Positions 51,944 to 60,490 of a stretch of DNA of 64,000 nucleotides are shown in pieces. Origin of the DNA: Streptomyces curacoi. Lineage in GTDB: Bacteria; Actinomycetota; Actinomycetes; Streptomycetales; Streptomycetaceae. Position numbers and translations under genes: made by a program. The stretch lies in contig NZ_KQ947988.1 of the NCBI RefSeq assembly GCF_001513975.1, positions 248,001-312,000 on the forward strand, in the 5' to 3' direction. Positions within the stretch are counted from its first letter, which is position 1, and every line of letters begins with the position of its first letter. Below the pieces are notes generated by a model. The model was not told the DNA's origin and did no database searches. It was given only the letters and a program-made list of their open reading frames with translations.

Positions 51944-52999
51944 TCAGAGCGCGCTGTACGACGCGCTCGGCGGCGGTGTCGTAGCGGACGGCAGCGTTCG
52001 GTCCGGCGTCAGGCGGGTCGCGGTCGACGGGGTCTCCGCGGCGCCGTCGGCGCGGTGGTTGTTGCTGCCGCCGTTGGCGTTGCCGTTGCTGTTGCCGCCG
52101 GAACCGGCCGGGTGACCCTCGTCGTCGCCTTTGCCGCCCTGGTCGCCGGACTCGCCGGTGTCGCCCTTGCCCTTGTCGGGCTGCTCCTCGGTGCTCTCGC
52201 CGGCGCCGGCGAGGACGTCCTTGCAGTACTTCCACACGCGGGCGGAACTGCCCGCCGCGTTCTCCAGGGCGCGGCGACGGTCGGTGGACAGCTGCTTGCC
52301 GTCGCGTACGTCGCGGCAGGACGAGGCGACGGCCTTCCACCAACCGCCGGAGGGCTGGTTCCGGTCGTCGGCGGCGGAACCGCGGTCCGTCGCGGAGTTC
52401 CCGGGCGCCGTCTCCTCGGCGGTACCGGAGTCCTCGGGGGCCTTCGAGTCGCCGCCGGGCGTGGGCTCCCCCAGCGCACCGGTGCCCGGGGAGGGCGACA
52501 CGAGGGTGCGCTCCGAGGGCACGGCGGCCGAGACCGAGGCGGCCGGGCGGCCCCGCTCGTCTTCGTCGAACGGCGTCGGCAGGACTCCGGTTCCGGCCGC
52601 GACCGCGACCCCGCCGACCATGCCGGCGGCCAGCGCGGCGGCGAGACCGAGCCGTACGGGACGGCCCCAGCGGGGGCGACGGGCGGCGCGGGCGGGGGCG
52701 CCGATCCGGACGAGCCCGGCGTCGGGGGCGTGCGAGGCAGCGGAGGCGGCGCGGTGGCCGTCGGTCACGGAGGCCTCGCCCCGGTCCGCGCGCGCCGCGC
52801 GGAACGCCGCCAGCGCGGCGGCCTCTCCAGGGAGTTCCCCGCTGCTCAGCGGGGGTTCGACGGTCAGCGCCCCGAGCGTCTTGGCGAGCCGTTCGGCCTC
52901 GTCGCGGTCGGCCGCGTCAACAGCTTCGAGTGACTCTCCGCGCAGCAAACGCTCCGCCGTTTCGCGGTCCAGCCACCTGTACTGCTCGTCGGCCATCAC
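51944..52999 (-). CDS. Membrane anti-sigma-like protein (partner of ECF sigma, module 1)
   Basis: A 351-residue, single-pass membrane protein. The cytoplasmic N-terminus (RWLDRETAERLLRGESLEAV) is helical and acidic. One membrane segment (VRLGLAAALAAGMVGGVAVAAG, quoted as LGLAAALAAGMVGGVAVA) lies near residue 125, followed by a long low-complexity outside part with a small conserved block containing paired cysteines (SSCRDVRDGKQLS and WKYCKDVLAG). The ATG overlaps the sigma factor stop (ATGA). It resembles the product of 55940-56812 in layout and in the cysteine block. No ZAS zinc motif is present, so anti-sigma function is inferred from coupling. Confidence 0.75.
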   Translation of the reverse strand: MMADEQYRWLDRETAERLLRGESLEAVDAADRDEAERLAKTLGALTVEPPLSSGELPGEAAALAAFRAARADRGEASVTDGHRAASAASHAPDAGLVRIGAPARAARRPRWGRPVRLGLAAALAAGMVGGVAVAAGTGVLPTPFDEDERGRPAASVSAAVPSERTLVSPSPGTGALGEPTPGGDSKAPEDSGTAEETAPGNSATDRGSAADDRNQPSGGWWKAVASSCRDVRDGKQLSTDRRRALENAAGSSARVWKYCKDVLAGAGESTEEQPDKGKGDTGESGDQGGKGDDEGHPAGSGGNSNGNANGGSNNHRADGAAETPSTATRLTPDRTLPSATTPPPSASYSAL

Positions 53000-53658
53000 A
53001 CATCCTTCTGCGTCCGCGTGACGCTTTGCGTCACACTCGCAGACGTCACCGCACGGTCGCGGGTTCCTCGCTGAGGAGGCAGGGCGTCCAGGACCCCGGC
53101 CGATTCCGGATCGTCGCCGAGCAGCTCGGCCAGCCGCTTCAGACCGCGGTGCGCGGCGGTCCGTACGGCACCCGGGCGCTTGCCGAGCGTCTCCGCGGCC
53201 GTCTTGGCGTCGAGCCCCACGACCACGCGCAGGACGACGGCCTCCGCCTGGTCCTGCGGCAGCCGCGCGATGAGGGAGAGGGTGCCGTCGGTGGCCAGGG
53301 CCTCGATGGCCTCGCCCGCGGTGTCGGACTCGGCGGCCTTGCCGGTCAGCTCCGTCTCGTCGCCGCCGATCGCGGGGCGGCGGCCACGCATGCGTATGTG
53401 GTCCAGCGCGCGGTTGCGGGCTATTCGGGCGGCCCAGCCGCGGAAGCGGTCCGCGTCGCCGCTGAACCGCTCCAGGTCACGGGCGATCTGCAGCCACGCC
53501 TCGGACGCGACGTCCTCGGCGTCGGGGTCGCCGACCAGCGTCCGTACGTACCCGAGCAGCCGCGGGTGCACGGAACGGTACACAGTCCGGAACGCGGTCT
53601 CGTCTCCGTCCTGTGCCGCCAGCACCGCGGCGGTCAGCTCCGCGTCGTCCCCCAGCAC
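52996..53658 (-). CDS. ECF sigma factor, module 1
   Basis: A 220-residue ECF sigma factor. Region 2 has YRSVHPRLLGYVRTLVGD, DAEDVASEAWLQIARDL and FRGWAARIARNRALDHIR. Region 4 has LPQDQAEAVVLRVVVGLDA and TLGKRPGAVRTAAHRGLKRL. The GTG at 53658 follows AGGGG and matches the start of its paralogue at 57703. A GTP-like linker of about 30 residues separates the regions, and a Thr/Ser/Arg-rich tail follows. It is coupled to a membrane protein gene downstream. Target promoters are unknown. Confidence 0.9.
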   Translation of the reverse strand: MLGDDAELTAAVLAAQDGDETAFRTVYRSVHPRLLGYVRTLVGDPDAEDVASEAWLQIARDLERFSGDADRFRGWAARIARNRALDHIRMRGRRPAIGGDETELTGKAAESDTAGEAIEALATDGTLSLIARLPQDQAEAVVLRVVVGLDAKTAAETLGKRPGAVRTAAHRGLKRLAELLGDDPESAGVLDALPPQRGTRDRAVTSASVTQSVTRTQKDV

Positions 53659-54054
53659 TGCGCCCCTTTTGCGCCTAAGCCGGCCCCGCTGTCGCGGGCC
53701 GGGTTCTCGCCGTCGTGATTGCTCAGTCAATGGTCGCGGTTCAGGACCGCTGGTCGTGGCGGTGGTCCCATCTCCTCCGCCGTCCGGCGCGAAAGGCACG
53801 TTACGGCCTGAAAGCGCTGCTCGTCCATGTCCGTACAACATGCAACCACCCGGGAGACGGGGATGTGCCGGCCGGGGTGTGACAGAAAACGCAGTCACGG
53901 CGCTGTAGAGAGTACGGGCCGCCGCGCGGCCCGTGCCGCGCGACGGCCGGGGCCTCTCCTGTGGGGGGTGGCGGCCCCGGCCGTCTCCGCGTCGTCTCCG
54001 GCTCCGGCTTCGGCCGGGCGGCCCCGGGTTCTTCACGTCCTCCAGGGACATGCC
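53659..54054. other. Gene-free spacer upstream of the module 1 sigma gene
   Basis: About 400 bp without a supported gene. It must hold the sigma promoter on the minus strand. ACGGCCGGGGCC (53943-53954) pairs perfectly with 53973-53984 around an 18-nt loop, a second hairpin beyond the cold-shock terminator. Otherwise nothing recognisable. Confidence 0.6.
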
Positions 54055-54084
54055 GAGGGCCGGCGCCGCACGGCACCGGCCCTC
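54055..54084 (-). terminator. Terminator of the cold-shock gene
   Basis: GAGGGCCGGCGCC pairs with GGCACCGGCCCTC (one mismatch) around a 4-nt loop, 43 bp downstream of the stop codon. Confidence 0.78.
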
Positions 54085-54126
54085 TCATTCCGCAGCGGGG
54101 GTTCGGCAGGTCTCGCCCGCCGGACC

Positions 54127-54327
54127 TCAGATCGCGCGGACGTGTGCGGCCTGCGGGCCCTTGGGGCCCTGGACGACCTCGAACTCGACCTGCTGGTTCT
54201 CCTCCAGGCTACGGAAGCCGTGGCCCTCGATCTCGGAGTAGTGCACGAAGAGGTCCGGTCCCCCGTCCTGGGCGATGAAGCCGAAGCCCTTCTCCGCGTT
54301 GAACCACTTGACGGTTCCCTGAGTCAT
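54127..54327 (-). CDS. Cold-shock-domain protein
   Basis: A 66-residue CspA-family RNA-binding protein. WFNAEKGFGFI is RNP-1 and LFVHYSEI is RNP-2 (Tyr where most have Ser-x-Ile). It acts as an RNA chaperone. ATG 54327 follows AAGGAGCAAGAA, a strong ribosome site. The upstream 240 bp hold no gene. They contain GGGGCACCGCAC/GGTGCGGGTCCC-like pairing and probably a long leader, as is common for cold-shock genes. The pI and length are typical of Streptomyces Csp proteins. Confidence 0.95.
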   Translation of the reverse strand: MTQGTVKWFNAEKGFGFIAQDGGPDLFVHYSEIEGHGFRSLEENQQVEFEVVQGPKGPQAAHVRAI

Positions 54328-54569
54328 TTCTTGCTCCTTGCAGGGGCTGGGTACGGGACCCGCACCGTGCGGTGCCCCGGGCCGGCCTGGACGCGACTTC
54401 TCCAGTTCCCTGAAGGAAGGCGGCGCCCGCGACGTCGTTCTTCGCGAGCGTGCGGTGAAACACAGACACAAAAACTACGACCACTCTCCACAACCACACC
54501 CCCGCCGGATTCATTCCCGGCCCTGTCCGGCTTGACCCTCACGTTGCGTGAGGCTGGAGGGTGGGCCGC

Positions 54570-55106
54570 ATGAGCGACTACTACGACGCGTTCGAGATGA
54601 GCCCCGTGCCCGCTGCCGGCCCGGATACGGTTCCGCCGGAGCCGTTCCGCGGCATCTATGCGATGCCCGCGTTCGCGACGATCCCCACGAGCGATCTGGC
54701 GGCGTCGGTGGACTTCTGGACTCGTGGGCTGGGGTTCGTCGACCTGTTCAGCATCCCCGGCAACGTTGTGCATCTGCGCCGGTGGGCGTTCCAGGACGTT
54801 CTCCTCGTCCCGGCGGCGAGCGATCCGGCGCAGGCACCGGCGATGAGCTTGACTTTCGCGTGTGTGCTCAGCCAGGTCGATTCCGTTGTCGAGGCCTGTC
54901 GCGCGTTGCGCCCGGACTCGGTCGAAGGTCCGCGGGACACCCCCTGGAGCACCCGCGATGTGACGGTGATCACCCCCGAGAACGCACGGATCGTCTTCAC
55001 TGCGGCGAAGCCCTTCGACCCGGCCAGTCAGGAGGCGCGGAACCTTGCAGCCGTCGGGATCACCCCACCGGGCGGCGGCGGCAACGACAATGAGGGGCAT
55101 GCCTGA
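54570..55106 (+). CDS. VOC-family (glyoxalase/bleomycin-resistance fold) protein
   Basis: A 178-residue protein with a vicinal-oxygen-chelate domain: AMPAFATIPTSDLAASVDF, then FWTRGLGFVDLF, HLRRWAFQDVLLVP and ITPENARIVFTA. Residues 1-35 are an acidic extension. The family includes bleomycin-type drug-binding proteins and small dioxygenases. Adjacent TipA-like regulator suggests a drug-binding or resistance role (inference). ATG 54570 is preferred to the GTG at 54561 because GGAGG lies 9 nt before it. Confidence 0.85.
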   Translation: MSDYYDAFEMSPVPAAGPDTVPPEPFRGIYAMPAFATIPTSDLAASVDFWTRGLGFVDLFSIPGNVVHLRRWAFQDVLLVPAASDPAQAPAMSLTFACVLSQVDSVVEACRALRPDSVEGPRDTPWSTRDVTVITPENARIVFTAAKPFDPASQEARNLAAVGITPPGGGGNDNEGHA

Positions 55107-55902
55107 TGCCATTGATGCCGATGGCCTGACCGTCGGTCAGGTCTCGGCGTGCCTGGGCGTGACAGTCCGCGCGCTGCACCACTGGGACGAGATCGGTCTG
55201 GCGCGACCGTCGCTGCGCACGGCTGCCGGATACCGGCTCTACACCGCCGGTGACCTGGAACGCCTGCACCGCATCGTCGTCTACCGTGAGATCGGTCTCG
55301 GCCTGGACAGGATCCGGGACGTCCTGGACGACTCGGCCGCGGACGTGCCCGGCGCGCTGCGCGCGCAGCGCACCCAGGTCGCCGAACGGATCGACCGGCT
55401 CCGGCAGCTCAGCGCCGGACTGGACCGGATGATCGACGCCCACGAGCGCGGCCTGCTGCTGACCGTCGAGCAGCAGGCCGCGATCTTCGGCCCCCAGTGG
55501 AACCCGGACTGGCCCACCGAGGCCCGTCAGCGCTACGGAGACACGACGCAATGGCGGCAGTACGCCGAACGCTCGGCCTCTCGCGGTCCGGAGGAATGGC
55601 AGGCCGTCGCCGACGCCGTGGCCGATCTCGACCGTGCCCTCGGGGACGCGATGGACGCCGGCGTCACACCTGGCAGCCCGGAAGCGAATCGACTCGTCGA
55701 GAGGCACCGCGAGGTCTTTGCTTCGTACTTTCCGCTCACCAGGCAGATGCAGGTCTGTCTGGGCCGCATGTATGAGGCCGATCCGGGGTTCGCCGCCCAC
55801 TACGACGGCATCCGCGCCGGCCTTGCCACGTGGTTCCGTCGCATCGTCGACGCCAGCGCGCGCGCCCACGGCATCGATCCCGACACCGCGACCTGGCAGT
55901 AG
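55090..55902 (+). CDS. MerR-family TipA-like regulator
   Basis: A 270-residue MerR activator. The winged helix (LTVGQVSACLGVTVRALHHWDEIGL, quoted as GVTVRALHHWDEIGL) is followed by a coiled-coil dimer helix near residues 75-120. The C-terminal domain resembles TipAS, which binds thiopeptides (QRYGDTTQWRQYAERSAS, then LGRMYEADPGFAAHYDGI). TipAS captures thiostrepton via Cys residues; a Cys in QVCLGRMYE is present. The start overlaps the VOC gene by 17 bp. ATG 55090 or 55099 are both possible; neither has a clear ribosome site, so coupling to VOC is likely. Confidence 0.88.
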   Translation: MRGMPDAIDADGLTVGQVSACLGVTVRALHHWDEIGLARPSLRTAAGYRLYTAGDLERLHRIVVYREIGLGLDRIRDVLDDSAADVPGALRAQRTQVAERIDRLRQLSAGLDRMIDAHERGLLLTVEQQAAIFGPQWNPDWPTEARQRYGDTTQWRQYAERSASRGPEEWQAVADAVADLDRALGDAMDAGVTPGSPEANRLVERHREVFASYFPLTRQMQVCLGRMYEADPGFAAHYDGIRAGLATWFRRIVDASARAHGIDPDTATWQ

Positions 55903-55939
55903 CGCCCGGGTCCGGAGGTCCGCATCCGTGGGGCGTGGG

Positions 55940-56812
55940 TCAGTTCTTTCTGCCGTTCTCGGCGGCCTTGTCGGCCTGCTCGCCACCCGCGCCCGCGTTC
56001 TCGTTGTCCGCGCCGCTCGCCGCGCCGCGCTCGGCGCCGGTCTCCGCGTTGTCGGCGGCGTTGTCATCCGCGTTGCCGCCGGCGTCGTCGGCCGCGCCGT
56101 TCGCCGCGCCGTTCGCCGCGCCGGAGGCCCCGCCGCCCGGCGTGGCCGCCTGGCTGGGACGGCTCCTGGCCGTCTCCCGCGCCAGCTGCTCGGCGCAGTA
56201 GGCGGCCACCTTGTCCTCGCCACCCGCCGCGGTGACCAGCCGCTGCCAGGCCGTCGAGTCCAGCGCCTTGCCGCGGTCCTTGATCTGTTCGTAGGCGCGG
56301 CACTGGGCCTCGGTGTCCTGGGCGGCGGACGGGTGCCCGGGCTTGTGGGTGGCGGCGTCGGACGCGGCGGAGGAGTGCTCGGCGGCGGGAAGACCGGGGG
56401 CGCTGGTCGACGGCCCCGACGGCCTGCCCTGGTCGTCGGCGGGGCCGTCCGAGGAGTCGGAGGAGCCGATCGCGGCGACCGCGACGCCGCCCAGCGTGAG
56501 GCTCGCGAGGAACAGGGACAGCGTGGTCTTCAGCGAGAGCACCAGTCGGCGCTCGCGGGGCCGCCAGTCGTCCCGGCGCCGGGTGCGTACGCGGTGGGCC
56601 CCCGCGTCCCGCGCGGCCCGGAACGCGGCGACGGCGCGCTGCTCGCCCTCGGTGTCCGGGCGGTAACCGCGCAGCACGGCGGCGGAGAGCAGCGCCTCCA
56701 GCGCGGCGTCGTCGAGCGCCGTGGCCGGTCCGGACGCGCGGCCCGGTCCCGTGCCGTCAGGGTGCACACGCCGACGGCCGGAGTACCCACCGCCGTTCTG
56801 CCGTTCACCCAT
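55940..56812 (-). CDS. Membrane protein, anti-sigma-like (module 2)
   Basis: A 290-residue single-pass protein. The cytoplasmic part starts basic and then has ATALDDAALEALLSAAVLRG and a conserved segment shared with its paralogue in layout (AVAAFRAARDAG against AALAAFRAARAD). The membrane helix is LFLASLTLGGVAVAAIG near residue 100. The outer part has a cysteine pair (AQCRAYEQIKDRGKAL and AAYCAEQLARE) and a Gly/Ala/Asn-rich tail that contains GAANGAANGAADDAG-type repeats. It lies 300 bp downstream of an ECF sigma gene on the same strand. Its function as anti-sigma factor is inferred. Confidence 0.75.
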   Translation of the reverse strand: MGERQNGGGYSGRRRVHPDGTGPGRASGPATALDDAALEALLSAAVLRGYRPDTEGEQRAVAAFRAARDAGAHRVRTRRRDDWRPRERRLVLSLKTTLSLFLASLTLGGVAVAAIGSSDSSDGPADDQGRPSGPSTSAPGLPAAEHSSAASDAATHKPGHPSAAQDTEAQCRAYEQIKDRGKALDSTAWQRLVTAAGGEDKVAAYCAEQLARETARSRPSQAATPGGGASGAANGAANGAADDAGGNADDNAADNAETGAERGAASGADNENAGAGGEQADKAAENGRKN

Positions 56813-57112
56813 GTCCGCTTCCGTTCCTGTCCGGCCTGTTCGATTCGATGTGGCCTGTGGGGTCTGTGTGACTCACAGGTCCGCAGGGGCCGTATGGCTT
56901 CCCTTTTCGCCCGGCGTGGTCGCTGGGACCAGCCGGGCCATGTGGCGGTACGGCGGTGACGCACGGCCTCCGCAGAGCCTGTACGGCTCCCGCGTCCGTA
57001 CGACTCAGGCGCCCGTGCGCCGACCGGCACCGTTCCGGCAGCCGCCGTACCCGGCCGGCCCGCCTCGCCGGGGGGCCGACGTGCCGGCTCGGCCGCCGCC
57101 GTCATTCACTGT
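56813..57112. other. Gap between sigma gene and membrane gene of module 2
   Basis: 300 bp with no supported gene. TGTGACTCACA (56867-56877) is a perfect 11-bp palindrome about 55 bp upstream of the membrane gene start, a possible operator or promoter element. In module 1 the two genes overlap instead, so this gap is a rearranged feature. Confidence 0.55.
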
Positions 57113-57703
57113 TCATTTCGATTCCCCCAGCGTCCGGGGGCCGTCTTCCGTCACACCTTCCACGCCCAGCTGCTTGGCCAGGCGCTTCAGCCCCCGGTAC
57201 GCGGCCGTCCGCACCGCTCCCGGGCGCTTGCCGAGGACGCGGGCGGCGGCGGGGGCGTCGAGGCCGACCACGACCCGCAGCAGCACGGCCTCGGCCTGGT
57301 CCCGGGGCAGCCCGCGGACCAGCCGCAGGGCGTGCTCGGTGGAGATCGACTCCAGCACCTGGTCGTGCGTGCTGTGCGGACCGGGCAGATCCAGTACGTC
57401 CTGTTCCAGCGCCGCCGACCGGGGCCGCACCTTCTGCCGGCGCAGATGGTCCAGCGCCCGGTGCCGGGCGATGGTGGCGCTCCAGCCCCGGAACCCGGCT
57501 CCGTCTCCCTTGAACCGCCCCAGGTCCCGGGCGATCTCCAGCCAGGCCTCGGACGCCACGTCCTCCGCGTCGTCCCCGACCAGCCCGCGCAGGTACCCGA
57601 GCAGTCCTGGCTGCACCAGCCGGTACGCGACCGCGAAGGCGGCCTCGTCACCTTCCTGGGCCCGCGCGACGGCCGCGCCCAATTCCCCGTCGTACGCGCG
57701 CAC
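57113..57703 (-). CDS. ECF sigma factor, module 2
   Basis: A 196-residue ECF sigma factor paralogous to the one at 52996. Region 2 has YRLVQPGLLGYLRGLVGD, DAEDVASEAWLEIARDL and FRGWSATIARHRALDHLR. Region 4 has LPRDQAEAVLLRVVVGLDA and VLGKRPGAVRTAAYRGLKRL. GTG 57703 is chosen by comparison with the paralogue, with GGAGGGG upstream. The frame extends to GTG 57838, which would add 45 basic residues. Partner membrane gene lies 300 bp downstream. Confidence 0.87.
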   Translation of the reverse strand: MRAYDGELGAAVARAQEGDEAAFAVAYRLVQPGLLGYLRGLVGDDAEDVASEAWLEIARDLGRFKGDGAGFRGWSATIARHRALDHLRRQKVRPRSAALEQDVLDLPGPHSTHDQVLESISTEHALRLVRGLPRDQAEAVLLRVVVGLDAPAAARVLGKRPGAVRTAAYRGLKRLAKQLGVEGVTEDGPRTLGESK

Positions 57704-57848
57704 GCGGCGGGGTTCCCCTCCGTGGCCCAACAACTGTCCTCGTCCGTACCGGTTCGCGGCGCGTCCGTCCCTCTCGGCACGGCCGTGCACGCCCTTGTCC
57801 CCCACGGACCTCAGCGTCGGGCCGGAGGTAAGTGTCACAGTGCGTCCG

Positions 57849-58733
57849 TCACCGCACTCCCGCCGGCAACACGACGGCTCCCTCGTACGGGCCCGCTGTC
57901 CGCTCGGTCACCTCCTGTCCGTAGCGGATGCTGCCCGTCCCGTACGGGATGCGCAGGACGCACCGGAAGGTGTGCGAAGTGACCTCATACGTCGCGGAGT
58001 CGAGGACGAGCGTCTCCTCGGCGCGCTCCACCGTGATCCCGCTCTCCGGTACCGCGACGCCGGCCGCGCGCAACTGCTCCAGGGTGGGGGCGAGTTCGCG
58101 CAGCGTTTTGCGTACGACGCCCTGGCCCCGTACGGCGGGCAGCGCGGCGGACGCCGTACGGACGCGCAGCTCGATCCGCCGGTCCGAGGTGGTGAGGGAG
58201 ACCGCCTCGCCGTACTCCTCGAACGTGTCGAGGGCGGCCACCGGATCCTCGACCTTGCCCGCGATCTCCGAGTCGGTCAGGGGCCCGTGCCGCCAGGCGG
58301 CGTCGCCCTCCTTGACGTACCCGACGCCGTCGACGACGTAGACCTCCTCGGACTCGGTCACGCCCTTGCTGCTGCGGCTGCTGCCGACGGAGTGCAGTGC
58401 CCAGGGGTCGCCGGTCGTGCGGTGCACGCGCGCCGAGTAGGTCGCGCCGCTCTCGCGCCCCTGGAGAACCAGGTTCTCGCTTCCCCGCACGGTGAACCGC
58501 CAGCCCTTCTGCGCGTCCATCGCCTTCTTGGCCAGGGCGAGGAACTCGGCGGAGGTCTCGGGGGCGGGGGCGGGCTCGCCGGCGGCTGATGCGGCAGGGG
58601 CAGTGGGGGCGGCGGCCTGGCGGCTCGGCTCGGAGGGCGTCGCGTCAGCCGCATCCGCCGAGCACCCGGTGAGTGCGGCCGAGACGACAAGCGCCGTCGC
58701 CGCGGCGAGGTGTCTTCCGGTGTCGCTTCTCAT
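57849..58733 (-). CDS. Lipoprotein with LolA/LppX-like fold
   Basis: A 294-residue lipoprotein. Signal segment AAATALVVSAALTGC gives a lipobox Cys near residue 23, followed by an Ala/Pro/Glu linker. The mature domain (AKKAMDAQKGWRFTVRGSEN, GVGYVKEGDAAWRHG, VTSHTFRCVLRIPYG) looks like a beta-rich carrier fold of the LppX/LprG or LolA type, although no motif is diagnostic. ATG overlaps the stop of the upstream gene (ATGA). The product ends 10 bp from the extended 5' end of the sigma frame, so co-transcription with module 2 is possible. Confidence 0.8.
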   Translation of the reverse strand: MRSDTGRHLAAATALVVSAALTGCSADAADATPSEPSRQAAAPTAPAASAAGEPAPAPETSAEFLALAKKAMDAQKGWRFTVRGSENLVLQGRESGATYSARVHRTTGDPWALHSVGSSRSSKGVTESEEVYVVDGVGYVKEGDAAWRHGPLTDSEIAGKVEDPVAALDTFEEYGEAVSLTTSDRRIELRVRTASAALPAVRGQGVVRKTLRELAPTLEQLRAAGVAVPESGITVERAEETLVLDSATYEVTSHTFRCVLRIPYGTGSIRYGQEVTERTAGPYEGAVVLPAGVR

Positions 58734-59161
58734 GCCACGGCTCTCCGTGCCCGCCCGTGCAGGGTCAGATAGAAGATCTGCAGAGACTCCCCGGGGCCGC
58801 CGAGTTCGAACCGGTTGCGGACCTTGCCGAGCGGGTTCCAGACCCGGCCGTCCGGCATGCGCACCCCGACCCGCTGGCCGAAGTAGGCGCTCTGGTCGGC
58901 GTCGAAGTCCACCCACACCGCCCCCGCGCGGCGCACCAGGACCTCACCGACGTACGCGCCGAGCCCCAACAGGGTCCCCCGCAGCCGCTCCCGGTCGGCG
59001 CCGCCCTTGCGCAGTCCGTCGACCAGGCAGTCGACGATGCGCAGGCTGGCCACCGAGTAGTCCAGCGGCAGCCGGTTGTTGGCGGTGACGCCCGCGACGA
59101 AGGCCGCGGCGTACGGCCCCATCTCCCGTGCGCCCGGTGCCCGCTCGTCCACTGTGCTCAT
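58730..59161 (-). CDS. Conserved hypothetical cytoplasmic protein
   Basis: A 143-residue soluble protein. Landmarks are YAAAFVAGVTANNRLPLDY, VDCLVDGLRKGGADRERLR, LGAYVGEVLVRRAGAVWVDF and FGQRVGVRMPDGRVWNPLGK. The pattern resembles short proteins of unknown function that accompany lipoproteins in actinobacteria. It is coupled to the downstream lipoprotein by a 4-bp overlap. No catalytic motif is visible. A divergent GTCACC/GGTGAC inverted repeat lies 65 bp upstream of its ATG. Confidence 0.78.
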   Translation of the reverse strand: MSTVDERAPGAREMGPYAAAFVAGVTANNRLPLDYSVASLRIVDCLVDGLRKGGADRERLRGTLLGLGAYVGEVLVRRAGAVWVDFDADQSAYFGQRVGVRMPDGRVWNPLGKVRNRFELGGPGESLQIFYLTLHGRARRAVA

Positions 59162-59495
59162 GGGGCCCCACCCCTTTGCTCGGCCGGCGAGGGACTCCCT
59201 CTGATCCCTCCGCTGACCAAGCGGACGTCACCTCGCGAACATCACGGGTGACGGGCGTGTTCATTCACACACAGCAAAGTCATAGAAGAGGTACAACCTT
59301 TCGGCTTTTCGTGCGTCTGTGAAGCAGCCGTCGAGGCCGTGCCGCGGCCACGTACAACCATTGCGCCCCCTGGGCTGTCACAGACCTTGCCGCGCACCCG
59401 CCTTGCACCGGCGGGGACTTCGCACAGTCGGGCCACAGCAATGGCATACGATGCGCGCGGCCCTCATAAAGATCACATAAGAGGATGTACACGTC
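59162..59495. other. Divergent promoter region
   Basis: 334 bp between divergent genes. CGTCACC (59226-59232) and GGTGACG (59247-59253) form an inverted repeat. Nearer the septum-type lipoprotein, TACGAT at about 59448 is a plausible -10 element and AAGAGGATG is a purine-rich leader before its ATG. No gene is seen. Confidence 0.55.
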
Positions 59496-60389
59496 ATGGC
59501 GATCCGTAGCCCATACCGTTCCGTTCGTGGCATATCTGCCGTCGTCGCCCTGCTCGCGATCGGCGCGGTGGGGTGCTCGGATGTCTCGGATGCCGTCGAC
59601 AGCGCCAAGGACGGCGCGAAGAAGGTGGCCCGCCAGCGGTCGGTGTTCTCGCTGAGCATCGGGGACTGCTACAACCCGAACAGCAAGGGCGAGGGCGAGA
59701 CGATGCTCGTCGAGATCGTGCCCTGCGACGAGGCGCACGCGGGTCAGGTCGTCGGCGAATACAAGATCGAGGAAGAGAAGAAGTCGTACCCCGGCGACGA
59801 GGCGATCTGGGCGGTCGCCGACGAGCGGTGCCCGGCCGAGGCGGGGAAGTTCACCCCGGACACCTGGGCGCTCCCCAAGGGTGTCGAGATCTTCTACTAC
59901 ACCCCGACCAAGGAGAGCTGGGCGACCGGCGACCGTGCCGTGACCTGCACCTACACCAAGGAGTCGGGCAAGTTCACCGGCTCGCTGGACGCCGAGGCGA
60001 AGTCCTTCAAGGCTGAGCAGACCGCGTTCCTGAAGGGTTCGAACGGCGTCTACGACGCGCTGTGGGCCAACCAGCCCGAGTCGGACACCGTCGACGACGA
60101 CCTGGCCGGCTACAAGAAGCAGGCCAAGGCCGTCGCCGCCGCCCTCGACGCGCACCTCGCGGGCCTGAAGGGCATCGAGGGCACGGAGGTCGGCAAGCTC
60201 CGCGCGCAGCTGACGAAGACCGCCGAGCACTGGAAGAAGGCCGCGAACGCCGCCGACGCCGACGCGTTCTACATCGCCTACGACCCGGCCTTCACCGGCC
60301 TGGACCCGAACAAGTCGGTCGCCGCCCGCAAGGAACTGGGCCTGGCCACCACCGTCCCGGCCGACGAGGCCGAGGTCTGGGCGAGCTGA
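59496..60389 (+). CDS. Septum-formation-domain lipoprotein
   Basis: A 297-residue lipoprotein. The signal peptide (AVVALLAIGAVGC) ends at a lipobox Cys near residue 27. The mature part starts with a helical linker, then a Septum_form-type domain: SIGDCYNPNSKG, LVEIVPCDEAHAGQVVGEY, ERCPAEAGKF and RAVTCTYTKES, in which the cysteines are conserved. The second half is helical (AKAVAAALDAHLAGLKGI). The domain is named for a suggested role in cell division, with little direct proof. Export and membrane anchoring are clear. Confidence 0.85.
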   Translation: MAIRSPYRSVRGISAVVALLAIGAVGCSDVSDAVDSAKDGAKKVARQRSVFSLSIGDCYNPNSKGEGETMLVEIVPCDEAHAGQVVGEYKIEEEKKSYPGDEAIWAVADERCPAEAGKFTPDTWALPKGVEIFYYTPTKESWATGDRAVTCTYTKESGKFTGSLDAEAKSFKAEQTAFLKGSNGVYDALWANQPESDTVDDDLAGYKKQAKAVAAALDAHLAGLKGIEGTEVGKLRAQLTKTAEHWKKAANAADADAFYIAYDPAFTGLDPNKSVAARKELGLATTVPADEAEVWAS

Positions 60390-60403
60390 CGCCGTCCGGA
60401 CCA

Positions 60404-60435
60404 GCGGGGCCGCGTCCACCGAGGACCGGCCCCGC
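60404..60435 (+). terminator. Terminator of the septum-type lipoprotein gene
   Basis: GCGGGGCCG and CGGCCCCGC form a perfect 9-bp stem around a 14-nt loop, 14 bp after the stop codon. Confidence 0.78.
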
Positions 60436-60490
60436 CTCCGTATGCGCGCCCCGGCGGGAAAGCGTCCCCTGACGCCCTCGCCTTGACCTG

